In this document: piece after piece, positions 8,081 through 16,281 of the stretch
Position numbering within the stretch: the stretch's first letter is position 1
Layout of the letters: every line of letters starts with the position of its first letter
Translations under genes and position numbers: made by a program
Source of the DNA: Paenibacillus sp. FSL H3-0469
GTDB taxonomy: Bacteria; Bacillota; Bacilli; Paenibacillales; Paenibacillaceae
Assembly: GCF_038051945.1 (NCBI RefSeq)
Contig: NZ_CP150302.1
Location: 4,960,001 to 5,024,000 of the forward strand
DNA length: 64,000 nt
Direction: 5' to 3'
The notes under the pieces: generated by a model
Databases searched by the model: none
The model's input: the letters and a program-made list of their open reading frames with translations, nothing else
What the model was told of the DNA's origin: nothing

Positions 8081-8679
8081 TCAGGATCATAATTGCCGAG
8101 GATCAGCGGCTGCTGCGCGGCGCGATGGCATCGCTGCTCGATCTGGAGGATGATATTGAGGTGGCGGGCGAAGCCGGGGACGGGGCGGAGGCGCTGGCCC
8201 TGATCGAACGTGTCCAGCCGGATGTATGCCTGATGGATATTGAAATGCCGCTGATGAGCGGCCTGGAGGTGGCAGAGATACTGAAATCGCGGGGCTGCCG
8301 TACCAAAATCATTATCCTGACCACCTTCGCCCGCCCTGGTTATTTCGAGCGCGGAGTAAAGGCCGGAATTCAGGGGTATTTGCTGAAGGATGAGCCGGTG
8401 GATAAGCTGGCCGATGCCATCCGCCGTGTGATGGCCGGGGGGCGCGAGGTCTCGCCTGAGCTGGTGTTCGGCAGCCTGCGCGAAGAGAATCCGCTCTCGG
8501 ACCGGGAGCGTGAGATTCTGAAGCTTGCCGCCGCGGGCCGCAGCGCCGGTGAGATCGCCGCGGCGCTCCACCTCTCCTACGGCACCGTCCGCAACTACAT
8601 CTCGGAGATCCTCAGCAAGCTTGCGGTCAAGACCCGGATTGAAGCCGTGCGGCTGGCGGAGGAGAAGGGCTGGATGTAA
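8077..8679 (+). CDS. NarL/LuxR-family response regulator (YvfU-like)
   Basis: A 200-residue regulator. The receiver domain has the acidic pocket ED near residues 8-9, the phospho-aspartate D54 in LMDIEMP and a lysine in LLKDEP. The LuxR-type HTH lies at the C terminus (LSDREREILKLAAAG, then GEIAAALHLSYGTVRNYISEIL). It is the partner of the upstream DesK-like kinase and probably activates the ABC operon, possibly through the GTGACAGT repeats near 5165. There is no obvious terminator after the stop, and the gap that follows is repeat-derived. Confidence 0.93.
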   Translation: MIRIIIAEDQRLLRGAMASLLDLEDDIEVAGEAGDGAEALALIERVQPDVCLMDIEMPLMSGLEVAEILKSRGCRTKIIILTTFARPGYFERGVKAGIQGYLLKDEPVDKLADAIRRVMAGGREVSPELVFGSLREENPLSDREREILKLAAAGRSAGEIAAALHLSYGTVRNYISEILSKLAVKTRIEAVRLAEEKGWM

Positions 8680-8697
8680 GACAGCCTGGGGTACTCT

Positions 8698-8808
8698 GTA
8701 CAACTAAATCATCTGATGTACCGCCGAATCTCTATATAGCTGTATTTGGTGCAATTAAACTAACTGTTTATCCTGGATTTCATCCATTTGGGGCTAACTT
8801 AGTTGTAC
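8698..8808. repeat. ~110-bp element with 11-bp inverted ends, copy 1
   Basis: GTACAACTAAA at 8698 is matched by its near-perfect inverse (C/T)TTAGTTGTAC ending at 8808. A second element of the same length, ends and internal register lies at 42223-42332. Both begin ACTCTGTACAACTAAA and keep CTGAT, TAG-TGTA-TT-GT-CA and TGGATT/TGGGATT blocks at similar offsets. An internal TGTA dyad sits about half-way. Confidence 0.6.
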
Positions 8809-8892
8809 CAATTGCAGCTATAGAAGACAAACTATGTTTTTGGCTGCTTTTAATCGCACGTAATACAGCTATGGATGGAGTGGTTAGCTCAA

Positions 8893-9075
8893 TTGTAATT
8901 TATACAACAGATGTCCCCCGAATCCGCAGCAAAACCGATTCTGTTGTACTCTGTACAGCAGAAATCTGCGAAAGTGGTGCTTTGCGGCAAATAAACAAAA
9001 ATCTGCTGTACGAAATACAGCAGAAGTGAATTTTGAATGGAATATAGCAGATTCTATTGCAGTAAATACAATCAG
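8893..9075. repeat. Series of TGTA/TACA dyads in a convergent gap
   Basis: Four dyads are visible: TTGTA-N5-TACAA centred near 8900; TTCTGTTGTAC-tct-GTACAGCAGAA near 8951; CTGCTGTA-N5-TACAGCAG near 9013; and a weaker ATAGCAG/CTATTGC near 9061. Spacings are about 51, 62 and 48. No gene is convincing in 8680-9185; the 88-residue reverse ORF is Cys-rich and has no ribosome site. Confidence 0.55.
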
Positions 9076-9185
9076 GATGAGTTATACCGCTACTGACAAG
9101 GCAGTGCCGAGTCACGAAGGCTGTTGTTAGGCACAGCGAGGAGCCCGATCGTTCCTGCAATTTCACCTTAGCAGCAGCTTGCTCC

Positions 9186-10028
9186 TTATGTCTGGCTCTT
9201 CGCCTGCTCCTCGCGCATCCACTGGGAGAGCTGGCGCCGCATCCGCAGGAACTCCGGCGAATCGGCGATCTCTTCGCGGCGCGGACGCGGGAAGGGGACC
9301 TCCACGGTATGGAGGACGGAGCCGGGCCGTCCGGAGAAAACGTAGATGCGGGTGGAGAGCAGCAGCGCCTCCTCGATGTTATGGGTAATGAACAGCACGG
9401 AGCGGCGGTTCTCCTCCCACAGCTCCAGCAGCCAGCGCTGCATCTGCTCGCGGGTCAGCGCGTCGAGTGCGCTGAACGGCTCATCGAGCAGCATCAGCTC
9501 CTGCGGCGCGAGCATGGCCCGCAGGAAGGCGGCCCGCTGCTGCATGCCGCCGGACAGCATGTGCGGGTAGGCCCGCTCGAAGCCGCCGAGGCCGATCTTC
9601 GCCAGCCAGTGGCGCGCTGCCTCGCGGGCCTCCCGCGGCGGGGCGCCTTGCAGCTCGGCGCCAAGCAGGACGTTGTCGAGCGTGCTGCGCCACGGGAACA
9701 GCGCGGGCTGCTGCGGCATATAGCTGATCTTGCCGCGCTGCCCGGTCACCGGGATGCCGTTCATGCGGACGGTTCCGGTATCGGGCAGCGTAAGGCCGCC
9801 GATAATATGGAACAGCGTGCTTTTGCCGCAGCCGGACGGGCCGACAATGGAGACAAATTCCTGCGGCTCCACAGTCAGGGACACCTGATTCAGCACCTGC
9901 GTCTCCCGGCGGCGGTGCGTGAACGATTTGGAGATGCCGCTGACTTCCAGCGCAGGCGGCACACTCTGAGTGCGCAGGCGTCCGTCTCCGTCCGCCTTCT
10001 CCAGTTCAATCCTCGTAAGCTCAGACAC
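9186..10028 (-). CDS. thiZ: ABC transporter ATPase for thiamine precursor uptake (ThiZ-like)
   Basis: A 280-residue ATPase of the nitrate/taurine/HMP family. Walker A GPSGCGKST is at residues 63-71, followed by Q-loop YMPQQPALFPW, signature LSGGMQQRAA and Walker B LMLLDEPFSALD. The GTG start at 10028 has AAGGAGG upstream. It is the last gene of a minus-strand operon (substrate-binding protein, thiamine-binding protein, permease, ATPase) placed behind a TPP riboswitch. It should therefore energise import of a pyrimidine precursor of thiamine. The function rests on the riboswitch and the THI5-like binding protein; the ATPase alone would not distinguish it from SsuB or TauB. Confidence 0.85.
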   Translation of the reverse strand: MSELTRIELEKADGDGRLRTQSVPPALEVSGISKSFTHRRRETQVLNQVSLTVEPQEFVSIVGPSGCGKSTLFHIIGGLTLPDTGTVRMNGIPVTGQRGKISYMPQQPALFPWRSTLDNVLLGAELQGAPPREAREAARHWLAKIGLGGFERAYPHMLSGGMQQRAAFLRAMLAPQELMLLDEPFSALDALTREQMQRWLLELWEENRRSVLFITHNIEEALLLSTRIYVFSGRPGSVLHTVEVPFPRPRREEIADSPEFLRMRRQLSQWMREEQAKSQT

Positions 10029-10090
10029 TTCGCCCAGCCTCCTTCAGTTCATTATGGTTACTTCTGTTGTGGATGATCCTTCTGTACACA

Positions 10091-10852
10091 TTAGGCATCC
10101 TTACGCGGCTTCCAGCGCACCAGCCATCTCTCCAGCAGGGCAATGAGCGCGAATAATACGAGACTCAGCAGCACGATGATGGCGATGGCCACGAACATCC
10201 GGTCCGCACGGTAAGAGGACTTTTGCAGCAGCATATAGTAGCCGATTCCTTTGTCGGCGCCGATCCATTCGGCCACCACTGCACCCATCACCGCATAGGT
10301 GGCGGATATTTTGAGCCCGGAGAACAGGGAGGGCAGGGAGCCGGGAAGCTCCAGCCGGGTGAAGATCTGCCACTTGCCCGCACCGGCCATCTTCATATAA
10401 TTCATCATCACCCGGTCGCTTTGGGCCAGCCCGCCCATGGCTGCAACAGCTACAGGGAAGAAGCAGACGAGGGTGATCAGGATGATTTTGGGCAGCAGGC
10501 CGAACCCGAACCAGATAATCAGCAGCGGGGCCAGCGCAATGGAGGGCACATTCTGGCTGAGGATCAGCAGCGGATAGATCGCCCGCTTGACCCAGGGCAG
10601 CAGATGCAGCAGCAAGGCGGTGAGCAGGCCGATGCCTGTGCCGACCGGGAAGCCGATCAGGGTCAGCCGCAGCGTGGCGGCGGTGTGCTCCCAGATCCCG
10701 GAGGCATTGTTCTTCGACTCACGCGCGATATCTGCGGGGCTGGGCAGCTGGTAGGCTGGGATGTCGAACAGCATAACCGATAACTGCCATATCCCGACAA
10801 AAAAGAGGACCGCCACAAAGGGCGGCCACACTAGCTTCCAGGTGCTTCTCAC
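10091..10852 (-). CDS. thiX: ABC transporter permease for thiamine precursor (ThiX-like)
   Basis: A 253-residue inner-membrane protein of the BPD_transp_1 type with about six helices. The EAA-like loop is visible near the middle (MKMAGAGKWQIFTRLELPGSLP). The GTG start overlaps the stop of the thiamine-binding gene by 4 bases (GTGA), and the ATPase gene follows about 60 bases later. In the TPP-riboswitch operon it forms the membrane channel of the HMP-type importer. Confidence 0.87.
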   Translation of the reverse strand: MRSTWKLVWPPFVAVLFFVGIWQLSVMLFDIPAYQLPSPADIARESKNNASGIWEHTAATLRLTLIGFPVGTGIGLLTALLLHLLPWVKRAIYPLLILSQNVPSIALAPLLIIWFGFGLLPKIILITLVCFFPVAVAAMGGLAQSDRVMMNYMKMAGAGKWQIFTRLELPGSLPSLFSGLKISATYAVMGAVVAEWIGADKGIGYYMLLQKSSYRADRMFVAIAIIVLLSLVLFALIALLERWLVRWKPRKDA

Positions 10853-11142
10853 GGCCGGTATTTCTCGGTCAGCTTATCCATGCTGATGCCGCCCGGATTA
10901 TGGGCGATCTTGATCTGTGAGATGACACTCGGGCTGCCGGAGGCGATCAGCGCCTCATGCATGTCACGCACAATATCCAGCAGCTCGGACAGCTCGCCTT
11001 CCATCGTGGTCTCCAGCGGATTCACCTGATGCTTCACGCCTGATTTCTGAATGACCTCAATGGCCTTGTCCACATAAGGGATAGAATCCTCGTTGTTCGG
11101 TGTCTTGGGAATGACCTGAATGCTGAGCAATGTATTAGCCAT
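10849..11142 (-). CDS. Thiamine-binding protein, MTH1187/YkoF family
   Basis: A 97-residue soluble protein of the Thiamine_BP (formerly DUF77) family, recognisable from SIQVIPKTPN, YVDKAIEVIQKSG, VNPLETTMEGEL and the IKIAHN-PGG end. Family members have a ferredoxin-like fold and bind thiamine or hydroxymethylpyrimidine. It lies between the substrate-binding protein and the permease and overlaps the permease by 4 bases. It may buffer or sense the imported pyrimidine. It has no signal peptide, so it is cytoplasmic. Confidence 0.85.
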   Translation of the reverse strand: MANTLLSIQVIPKTPNNEDSIPYVDKAIEVIQKSGVKHQVNPLETTMEGELSELLDIVRDMHEALIASGSPSVISQIKIAHNPGGISMDKLTEKYRP

Positions 11143-11193
11143 GATGAATCCTTCCTCTCAAGTTAAGTATAAGATTCCCGCTATGCGGGTTGA

Positions 11194-12267
11194 TTATGAT
11201 TCCGGCAAAAATTCATTCGTAAACGTGCTCTCCGCATCCAGCGGCTTATCCAGCAGCTTCAGGCCGTACATCCAGTCGGCGTAATTCTTCCAGATTTCAA
11301 GCTTCTGCTCGCCCCAGCGCGGGGCGTCGTCCTTGTATTTCGGGCTAAGCCATTTCTGGCTGGCCAGCACCAGCTTGGGGTCCAGATCAGGTACAGCATC
11401 GGACAAGACCGTCGCGGCTTCTTCCGGGTTATCGATCGCGTACTGATATCCCTTGGACGTAGCCTTAAGGAAGGCCTTCACCACTTCAGGGTGCTGGGCG
11501 ATTTCCTTCTCGCTAGTGGTTAGCACCGGGGTGTAGTAATCCAGCTGCGGAGCGTAATCCTTCAGATACAGCATATCCAGCGGCTCGCCGCGCAGCTCGG
11601 CCTCTACCCCGGTCCACGCATAGAAGATCCAGGCAAAGTCAATATCCCGCTTCACGGCTGTGAAAAAGTCCGCTTCGCCGATATTCACCAGCTTCACCTT
11701 GGAGACATCCCCGCCTTCGGGGTCCATGATGGCTTTCATGGCAGCCTGCTCCGCAGGGGAGCCCCAGCCTCCGTAGGTTTTGCCTTCGAAATCCTTCGGC
11801 GTCTTAATATTGCGGTCCTTCGGAGCCGCGAAACCGGAGGTATTATGCTGAATGATTGCAGCAATCGACACCAGCGGCACATCCTGCAGCCGGGCCAGGG
11901 TTAGGGCTTCCTGGGCACTTATGCCGAACTGAGCTTCGCCGGAAGTGACCATCGTATCGGACCCGGCAGCGCCAGGCTGTACAATCTGCACATCAAGACC
12001 TTCCTCCGCGTAATAGCCCAACTCCTTGGCAGCATACAGGCCGGTATGATTCGTGTTCGGTGTCCAGTCCAGGGCAATCTTGACCGGGGTCAGAGCCTTA
12101 GGTGCATCCGTGGGTGCGGCTGCGGTTGCATCAGGTGCAGCCGTGCTGTTCCCGGCAGCAGGTGCGCTGGCCCCCGCATTGCCGCTGTTGTTCCCTCCGC
12201 CACAGCCCGCTACGGTGAGCAGCAGCATGGAGCTGAGCAGTAGTGTGACTGTTTTTTTGACTCCCAT
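11194..12267 (-). CDS. thiY: THI5/NMT1-like substrate-binding lipoprotein (ThiY-like)
   Basis: A 357-residue lipoprotein. The signal peptide ends in the lipobox LTVAGCGGG, followed by a low-complexity Ala/Gly/Ser/Thr linker. The mature part is an NMT1/THI5-like periplasmic-binding fold with KIALDWTPNTNHTGLYAA and the GAAGSDTMVTSGEAQFG loop. Such proteins deliver hydroxymethylpyrimidine-type precursors to ThiXZ. It is the first gene after the riboswitch leader. GGAAGGAGAG lies about 13 bases before the ATG. The downstream gene order supports thiamine salvage rather than nitrate or sulfonate uptake. Confidence 0.9.
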   Translation of the reverse strand: MGVKKTVTLLLSSMLLLTVAGCGGGNNSGNAGASAPAAGNSTAAPDATAAAPTDAPKALTPVKIALDWTPNTNHTGLYAAKELGYYAEEGLDVQIVQPGAAGSDTMVTSGEAQFGISAQEALTLARLQDVPLVSIAAIIQHNTSGFAAPKDRNIKTPKDFEGKTYGGWGSPAEQAAMKAIMDPEGGDVSKVKLVNIGEADFFTAVKRDIDFAWIFYAWTGVEAELRGEPLDMLYLKDYAPQLDYYTPVLTTSEKEIAQHPEVVKAFLKATSKGYQYAIDNPEEAATVLSDAVPDLDPKLVLASQKWLSPKYKDDAPRWGEQKLEIWKNYADWMYGLKLLDKPLDAESTFTNEFLPES

Positions 12268-12344
12268 TTCTCTTTCTCTCTCCTTCCAGCAACCCCTGGT
12301 CTTCAGAGCTTACAGAAACCTTATTCCTGTACATCCTTAGAATC

Positions 12345-12372
12345 AAAAAAGCGTCCCGATGATCGGGACGCC
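12345..12372 (-). terminator. Riboswitch expression-platform terminator
   Basis: On the minus strand GCGTCCCGA pairs with TCGGGACGC and is followed by TTTTTTGATTC. It lies between the TPP aptamer and the thiY start, so it is the expected transcription-attenuation hairpin. Confidence 0.88.
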
Positions 12373-12432
12373 AGTGACTTGCGTGAGGGGACTTCAGCTG
12401 CAGTACCGCTTAAGGCACTGTGCCGAATGAAG

Positions 12433-12520
12433 ATTCCTACGCTGGCATTATCCAGATCAGGTATAAGGGTCAGTATCTTGTGGGATACAATCTCAGCCGG
12501 CCAATTCCAGCACCCCTGGT
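12433..12520 (-). promoter_or_regulatory. TPP riboswitch (thi box)
   Basis: The minus strand carries the conserved thiamine aptamer. Reading 5' to 3': AGGGGTGCTGG, GGCTGAGATTG, then the hallmark CTGATCTGGATAATGCCAGC followed by GTAGGAA. All the conserved blocks that contact thiamine pyrophosphate are present in order. With the terminator at 12345-12372 it should stop transcription of the ABC operon when TPP is abundant. Confidence 0.96.
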
Positions 12521-12559
12521 TCTATAAAGTTCACAGGTATTGCTATGTTCTTACGGTGT

Positions 12560-12588
12560 ATTATAGACGGCAGCCCCGCCGTTGTCCA
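12560..12588 (-). promoter_or_regulatory. Sigma-A promoter of the thiamine operon
   Basis: On the minus strand TGGACA and TATAAT are separated by exactly 17 bases, and the -10 box is about 40 bases before the aptamer. The -35 end is only about 12 bases from the end of the DUF4179 gene. Confidence 0.75.
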
Positions 12589-12599
12589 CCCTCTCTGTC

Positions 12600-14000
12600 T
12601 TAATCCTCCAGTTTGAGCGGCAGAGTCCAGGGACCTTTCCATATAAAAATGGGCTTCGAAAGTATAAAACGCAGCTTATCCGCGCCCGGCTCTGTAATCA
12701 GGTTAAGAGTCTTCATGACACGCGGTGTGCCTTCACTCTCCTCCCACCCAAAGGAATAAGGCTCCTTAGAGCCCGGATAGCTGACAGAGAAATGGGTAAG
12801 TGACTTTGCCCCCGCCGGGTTAAATTTCAAGTCTATATCTACATTGACCTCTGTCTCACTGCTGCGGGTGATGCGGGTGAAGTCTACCGGATATCCGGCG
12901 ATCTCAGCAGTAATATCCAGCGTTCTGCTCTCTCCGATAGCGGGCAGCGGCAGGGTAACTTTCTGGGAGACGGCTTCCTGATCGGATACCTCGATGTAAG
13001 GGATGACGACTGTATAAGGATGTCCTCCGGCTTCCTTCTGTTCACGGAACAAGAGCTCAGAATAGTAGCCTATAGAGGATGGAGAGTGCTCGGTAGAGAC
13101 TTTTACTCCTGCTGCATTCTCGACATAGGTGCCATTCCAGGGCATTAGCGGCTCTAGTGTATAAGAAGATGCAGCGGATGCGGTTTTCTGAAGAGCCGGG
13201 ACCAGTTCAACACGGACAAGCCCATCACCCAGCCGTACCGGAAAAGCGGAAACCCGCACATCCTGCTGGACATCGCTGACCCCGAGCTGCTGCAGGTCAT
13301 CGGCGGTCTGCGGCGGCCCCAGGACAAGCGGTCCAATGACCGTGCTATTAATGTATAAGGTTACCGCTTCTTCAGCCTGTAAAGTGAGATCATGGGGAAG
13401 AAGAGCGCTGTAGCTTGCATCCCAGTCGAGACCTCCAGAGGAAGTTCGCGAATTGAACATGAAGGTATAGCGGGTTCCTCCGATGTCTGCCTGAAATTCA
13501 TTAATAATGCGAGTCTTCTGCCCCCGAAGATTAATGGTTGCGCGGTTCTCTTGCACAAGGATAGCGTTGACAGTCAGTTCACCCCGACCTACAGCAGCGG
13601 TGAAAGGCTTCTTCAGCACATATAACGGGCTGTCGGGACTATTCTCCACTACGGTGTGAAGGCCGGGCAAGAAGCTGAACACTTGCTTCAGGCCCGCCTG
13701 GACGCTGGGCGAAGTGAACACCAGCCCTGCGCCAAGCAGAAGGGCTGCGGCAACTCCGGTATAAGCCTGCCGGCGGCTTCTGCGGACGGAAGGCAAGCGG
13801 CGCTGTACGTCAGGAGCGGTCCCGGTCCGGGACAAGGTGCGCACTTTGATTCTGCTTATGGCTTCAAGCTCCTCTTCCGATGGAGCGGCTGATTGAGGCT
13901 CGGCGGTCAGCGTGTTCAAGGCCAGCTCCGCTTCACTGAACTCCAGCGCATCGAGCTGATCGAACAGCTCCTGCTCACCGGTGGTCAACTCTTTCTTCAT
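12600..14000 (-). CDS. DUF4179-type membrane protein, probable anti-sigma partner
   Basis: A 466-residue single-pass protein. About 75 cytoplasmic residues are followed by one transmembrane helix (AYTGVAAALLLGAGLVF) and a large extracytoplasmic beta-rich region, as in the DUF4179/DUF5643 family. These proteins are typically encoded immediately after an ECF sigma gene and are thought to restrain it; here the two genes overlap by 26 bases. The start ATG has GAGGAGG upstream. The signal sensed outside the cell is not known, and anti-sigma activity is inferred from the pairing only. Confidence 0.8.
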   Translation of the reverse strand: MKKELTTGEQELFDQLDALEFSEAELALNTLTAEPQSAAPSEEELEAISRIKVRTLSRTGTAPDVQRRLPSVRRSRRQAYTGVAAALLLGAGLVFTSPSVQAGLKQVFSFLPGLHTVVENSPDSPLYVLKKPFTAAVGRGELTVNAILVQENRATINLRGQKTRIINEFQADIGGTRYTFMFNSRTSSGGLDWDASYSALLPHDLTLQAEEAVTLYINSTVIGPLVLGPPQTADDLQQLGVSDVQQDVRVSAFPVRLGDGLVRVELVPALQKTASAASSYTLEPLMPWNGTYVENAAGVKVSTEHSPSSIGYYSELLFREQKEAGGHPYTVVIPYIEVSDQEAVSQKVTLPLPAIGESRTLDITAEIAGYPVDFTRITRSSETEVNVDIDLKFNPAGAKSLTHFSVSYPGSKEPYSFGWEESEGTPRVMKTLNLITEPGADKLRFILSKPIFIWKGPWTLPLKLED

Positions 14001-14586
14001 GGCCTAAGTCCTCCTCTCTGTTTGGTTTAGTCTGCTGCAGAGTTTGCTTCAGAATGGTTCGGCACCGGTACAGCCGGTTCTCTACAGCTTTTTTCGTTAA
14101 GTCAAAAGCCTCAGCCAGTTCATCCAGACTCTCATAGAGATAATACCGGCGCAGAAACAGGCTGCGGTCCGGCTCCTGAAGCTGCTTGATATGGTGCAGC
14201 AGTTCTTCCGCTGCCTCACGCCGCAGAATTTCCTGCTCGGTGTTGCTGCTGCTCCGGACGGGGATGGCTGCCTCGCCCATCGTCTGATCAAGCCCGGGCT
14301 GTAATTTACGCCGCAGATTCAGCGCCTTATATTTGGCAAGGATTAGAATCCATGTGCGGAATGAGGCCCGATCAGGATCGTACTGTCCGATGTTGTTCCA
14401 GGCAGCTAAGAATACATCACTGACACATTCCTCAGCATCCTCTGCCCGCCCGCAGCCGCCCAGAATGCGCTTGACCAGCCTAAGCACATCCGTTCCATAG
14501 TAATCCATAGCATCGGCAAGTGCCTGCTTATCTCCTCTGCTGAACCTGCCGGGCCAGGAGAGGCTGTCATAGTCTTTAGGTGTCAT
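13975..14586 (-). CDS. ECF-type RNA polymerase sigma factor
   Basis: A 203-residue sigma-70 family protein lacking region 1. Region 2 is seen in EDAEECVSDVFLAAWNNIGQYD with the SFRTWILILAKYKALNLRRK segment. Region 4 is the HTH YLYESLDELAEAFDLTKKAV followed by ENRLYRCR. The ATG has CGGAGG 5-6 bases upstream. It is cotranscribed with the DUF4179 gene that it overlaps. Autoregulation would be usual for this class, but I cannot point to a convincing ECF promoter. Confidence 0.92.
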   Translation of the reverse strand: MTPKDYDSLSWPGRFSRGDKQALADAMDYYGTDVLRLVKRILGGCGRAEDAEECVSDVFLAAWNNIGQYDPDRASFRTWILILAKYKALNLRRKLQPGLDQTMGEAAIPVRSSSNTEQEILRREAAEELLHHIKQLQEPDRSLFLRRYYLYESLDELAEAFDLTKKAVENRLYRCRTILKQTLQQTKPNREEDLGHEERVDHR

Positions 14587-14705
14587 ATGAACCTCCGGTA
14601 ATTCTTCCCATCCCTCAGGTGGAAGCTAGTGCTGATTATGTCTAACTACTGGTTACTACGCTTGATGGCAGACAAATCACTCACAAGATCTCTGAATGCG
14701 TACCA

Positions 14706-14748
14706 AAAAACAGCGATACTCCCCTGGCGGAAGCATCGCTGTTTTTTT
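14706..14748. terminator. Bidirectional terminator
   Basis: A stem AAAAAACAGCGAT / ATCGCTGTTTTTTT encloses a 16-base loop. It serves the minus-strand CorA-like gene that ends at 14770. Confidence 0.8.
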
Positions 14749-14769
14749 GTTTATCTATTCGGATGTGTC

Positions 14770-16233
14770 TTAATCCCTCGTATAATGCCGCTTCTTGCGG
14801 CGGCTGCGGATGCCGTTCCAGATCTCTCTCAGCGTTAAGCCGACACTGACGGTGATCCCGGAGAAGGTCAGGAACAGAGCCAGATACTCGAACGCGGAGT
14901 ACTCCAGCATTTTGCTCCAGTCGATCTGTCCCTTCAGATCCTCGATCACCTGATTCATCCCGTAAATCCCGCTGATGACCGTAAACACGGTGAGCACCAT
15001 CAGGAGCGTATCCCGCCGTTTGGCCTGGAATTTGTCCTGATACTGGAACAGGTCATTCAGGGTCATTTTCACCTCATCGAACAGGGCATCATTGCCATAC
15101 ACCTTACGCAGCTGAAAAAAAATCTCCCGCCCCTGCGACTGCGAAATCAGCTCCAGGAAGTAGAATTTGGCCGAGAATTTGTTGATCAGAAAGATCAGAT
15201 TCTCGATCTCGTCGTAATCGTGGTTGATGCGCAGCCGGGAATGCAGATTGGCGAGCTTCAGCAGTACGATTTTATGAAATATACTCAGCAGCAGCCCATA
15301 ATAATACTCTCCGTACATCTGGTTGGCCAGCTCCGTGGCAATATCGGGCTTCGCCCGGCTCAGGCAGCAGAAGGTCTGCTCGTTCGTCATATAATAGGTG
15401 TCCGGCCCCCAGCGGTTATAGCAATGCTCACGGGTGTACTGCTCGATATACTCAGGATCACTCGCGCTGGTAAAAGGCCTGCCCTCCAGATTCAGCCCAT
15501 CCAGCTGGGAGGCACGGTAGCGCAGCCTGACACTGATCTCATCCAGGTTTTCCTCACGGTTGAAGCCATAGAAGGCCTGCACCAGCATCCGTTCATCTAC
15601 GAAAAAGGGCAGGGTCTCGAAATACGCGCCATCAATTTCGGCCGGGTCGAGAAACGGCTCTAGGCCGGAGACGAGATTCTTGAACACGAAATCCTCCACC
15701 CGGCCGAAGGACTTCTCCTGACAATGGATAAAGGTATGTTTATCCTGATGACACACATCCTCCAATGTACGGAACCGGTCGGCGAATTCCAGCACGGTGC
15801 TGAAGGGAAGGTTCTCCTCCTCGATAGCCACTCTTATAGTCAGAAAGCCCAGCTCAAACGGACAGAGGAACACATCGGTGGACAGAATCCGGAAATCAAC
15901 AGACTGGAAGAGCATTTCCAGCCGGCACTGCAGATCGTTTACCCGGGAAAAGCGGCGGAAGGAATCGCTGTCCTTCTCACGCGGAAACAGCACATGAGCG
16001 GCAAACGGCAGATAGCTGCGCTCCATTTTCTCATGGGACACGCAGTAGCCTTCTCCGTAATAGGCATTCTCCAGTTCCTTGTTGTCGAGAAAAAAACGCG
16101 TAAACCCGTCCTTCTGCAGACTTGCTATCAGCTCTTTATCCTGCCCAGGCTTGATCGAGAAGGGGAAAATGAATTGCAGCAAGGCGGTATGCAGAGTGGG
16201 CTCGGATTGCAGTTCAGCCAGCAGTTCAGCCAT
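14770..16233 (-). CDS. CorA-like divalent cation transporter family protein
   Basis: A 487-residue protein with a long soluble N-terminal region and two C-terminal transmembrane helices. The first helix ends in GIYGMN, the CorA-family GMN selectivity motif, and the second is followed by a basic RSRRKKRHYTRD tail. The cytoplasmic part is longer and more divergent than classical CorA, so Mg2+ transport is plausible but not assured; zinc efflux (ZntB-like) is an alternative. The ATG is preceded by AAGGATGG. Confidence 0.72.
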   Translation of the reverse strand: MAELLAELQSEPTLHTALLQFIFPFSIKPGQDKELIASLQKDGFTRFFLDNKELENAYYGEGYCVSHEKMERSYLPFAAHVLFPREKDSDSFRRFSRVNDLQCRLEMLFQSVDFRILSTDVFLCPFELGFLTIRVAIEEENLPFSTVLEFADRFRTLEDVCHQDKHTFIHCQEKSFGRVEDFVFKNLVSGLEPFLDPAEIDGAYFETLPFFVDERMLVQAFYGFNREENLDEISVRLRYRASQLDGLNLEGRPFTSASDPEYIEQYTREHCYNRWGPDTYYMTNEQTFCCLSRAKPDIATELANQMYGEYYYGLLLSIFHKIVLLKLANLHSRLRINHDYDEIENLIFLINKFSAKFYFLELISQSQGREIFFQLRKVYGNDALFDEVKMTLNDLFQYQDKFQAKRRDTLLMVLTVFTVISGIYGMNQVIEDLKGQIDWSKMLEYSAFEYLALFLTFSGITVSVGLTLREIWNGIRSRRKKRHYTRD

Positions 16234-16281
16234 ATATGAATTCCATCCTTATTCGCAGAATATGAACCTTGTCAGTTCCAA

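Noticed and set aside
8900..9166. 88-residue reverse ORF in the convergent gap
   Set aside because: Cys-rich and atypical composition, lies over dyad repeats, no start signal.
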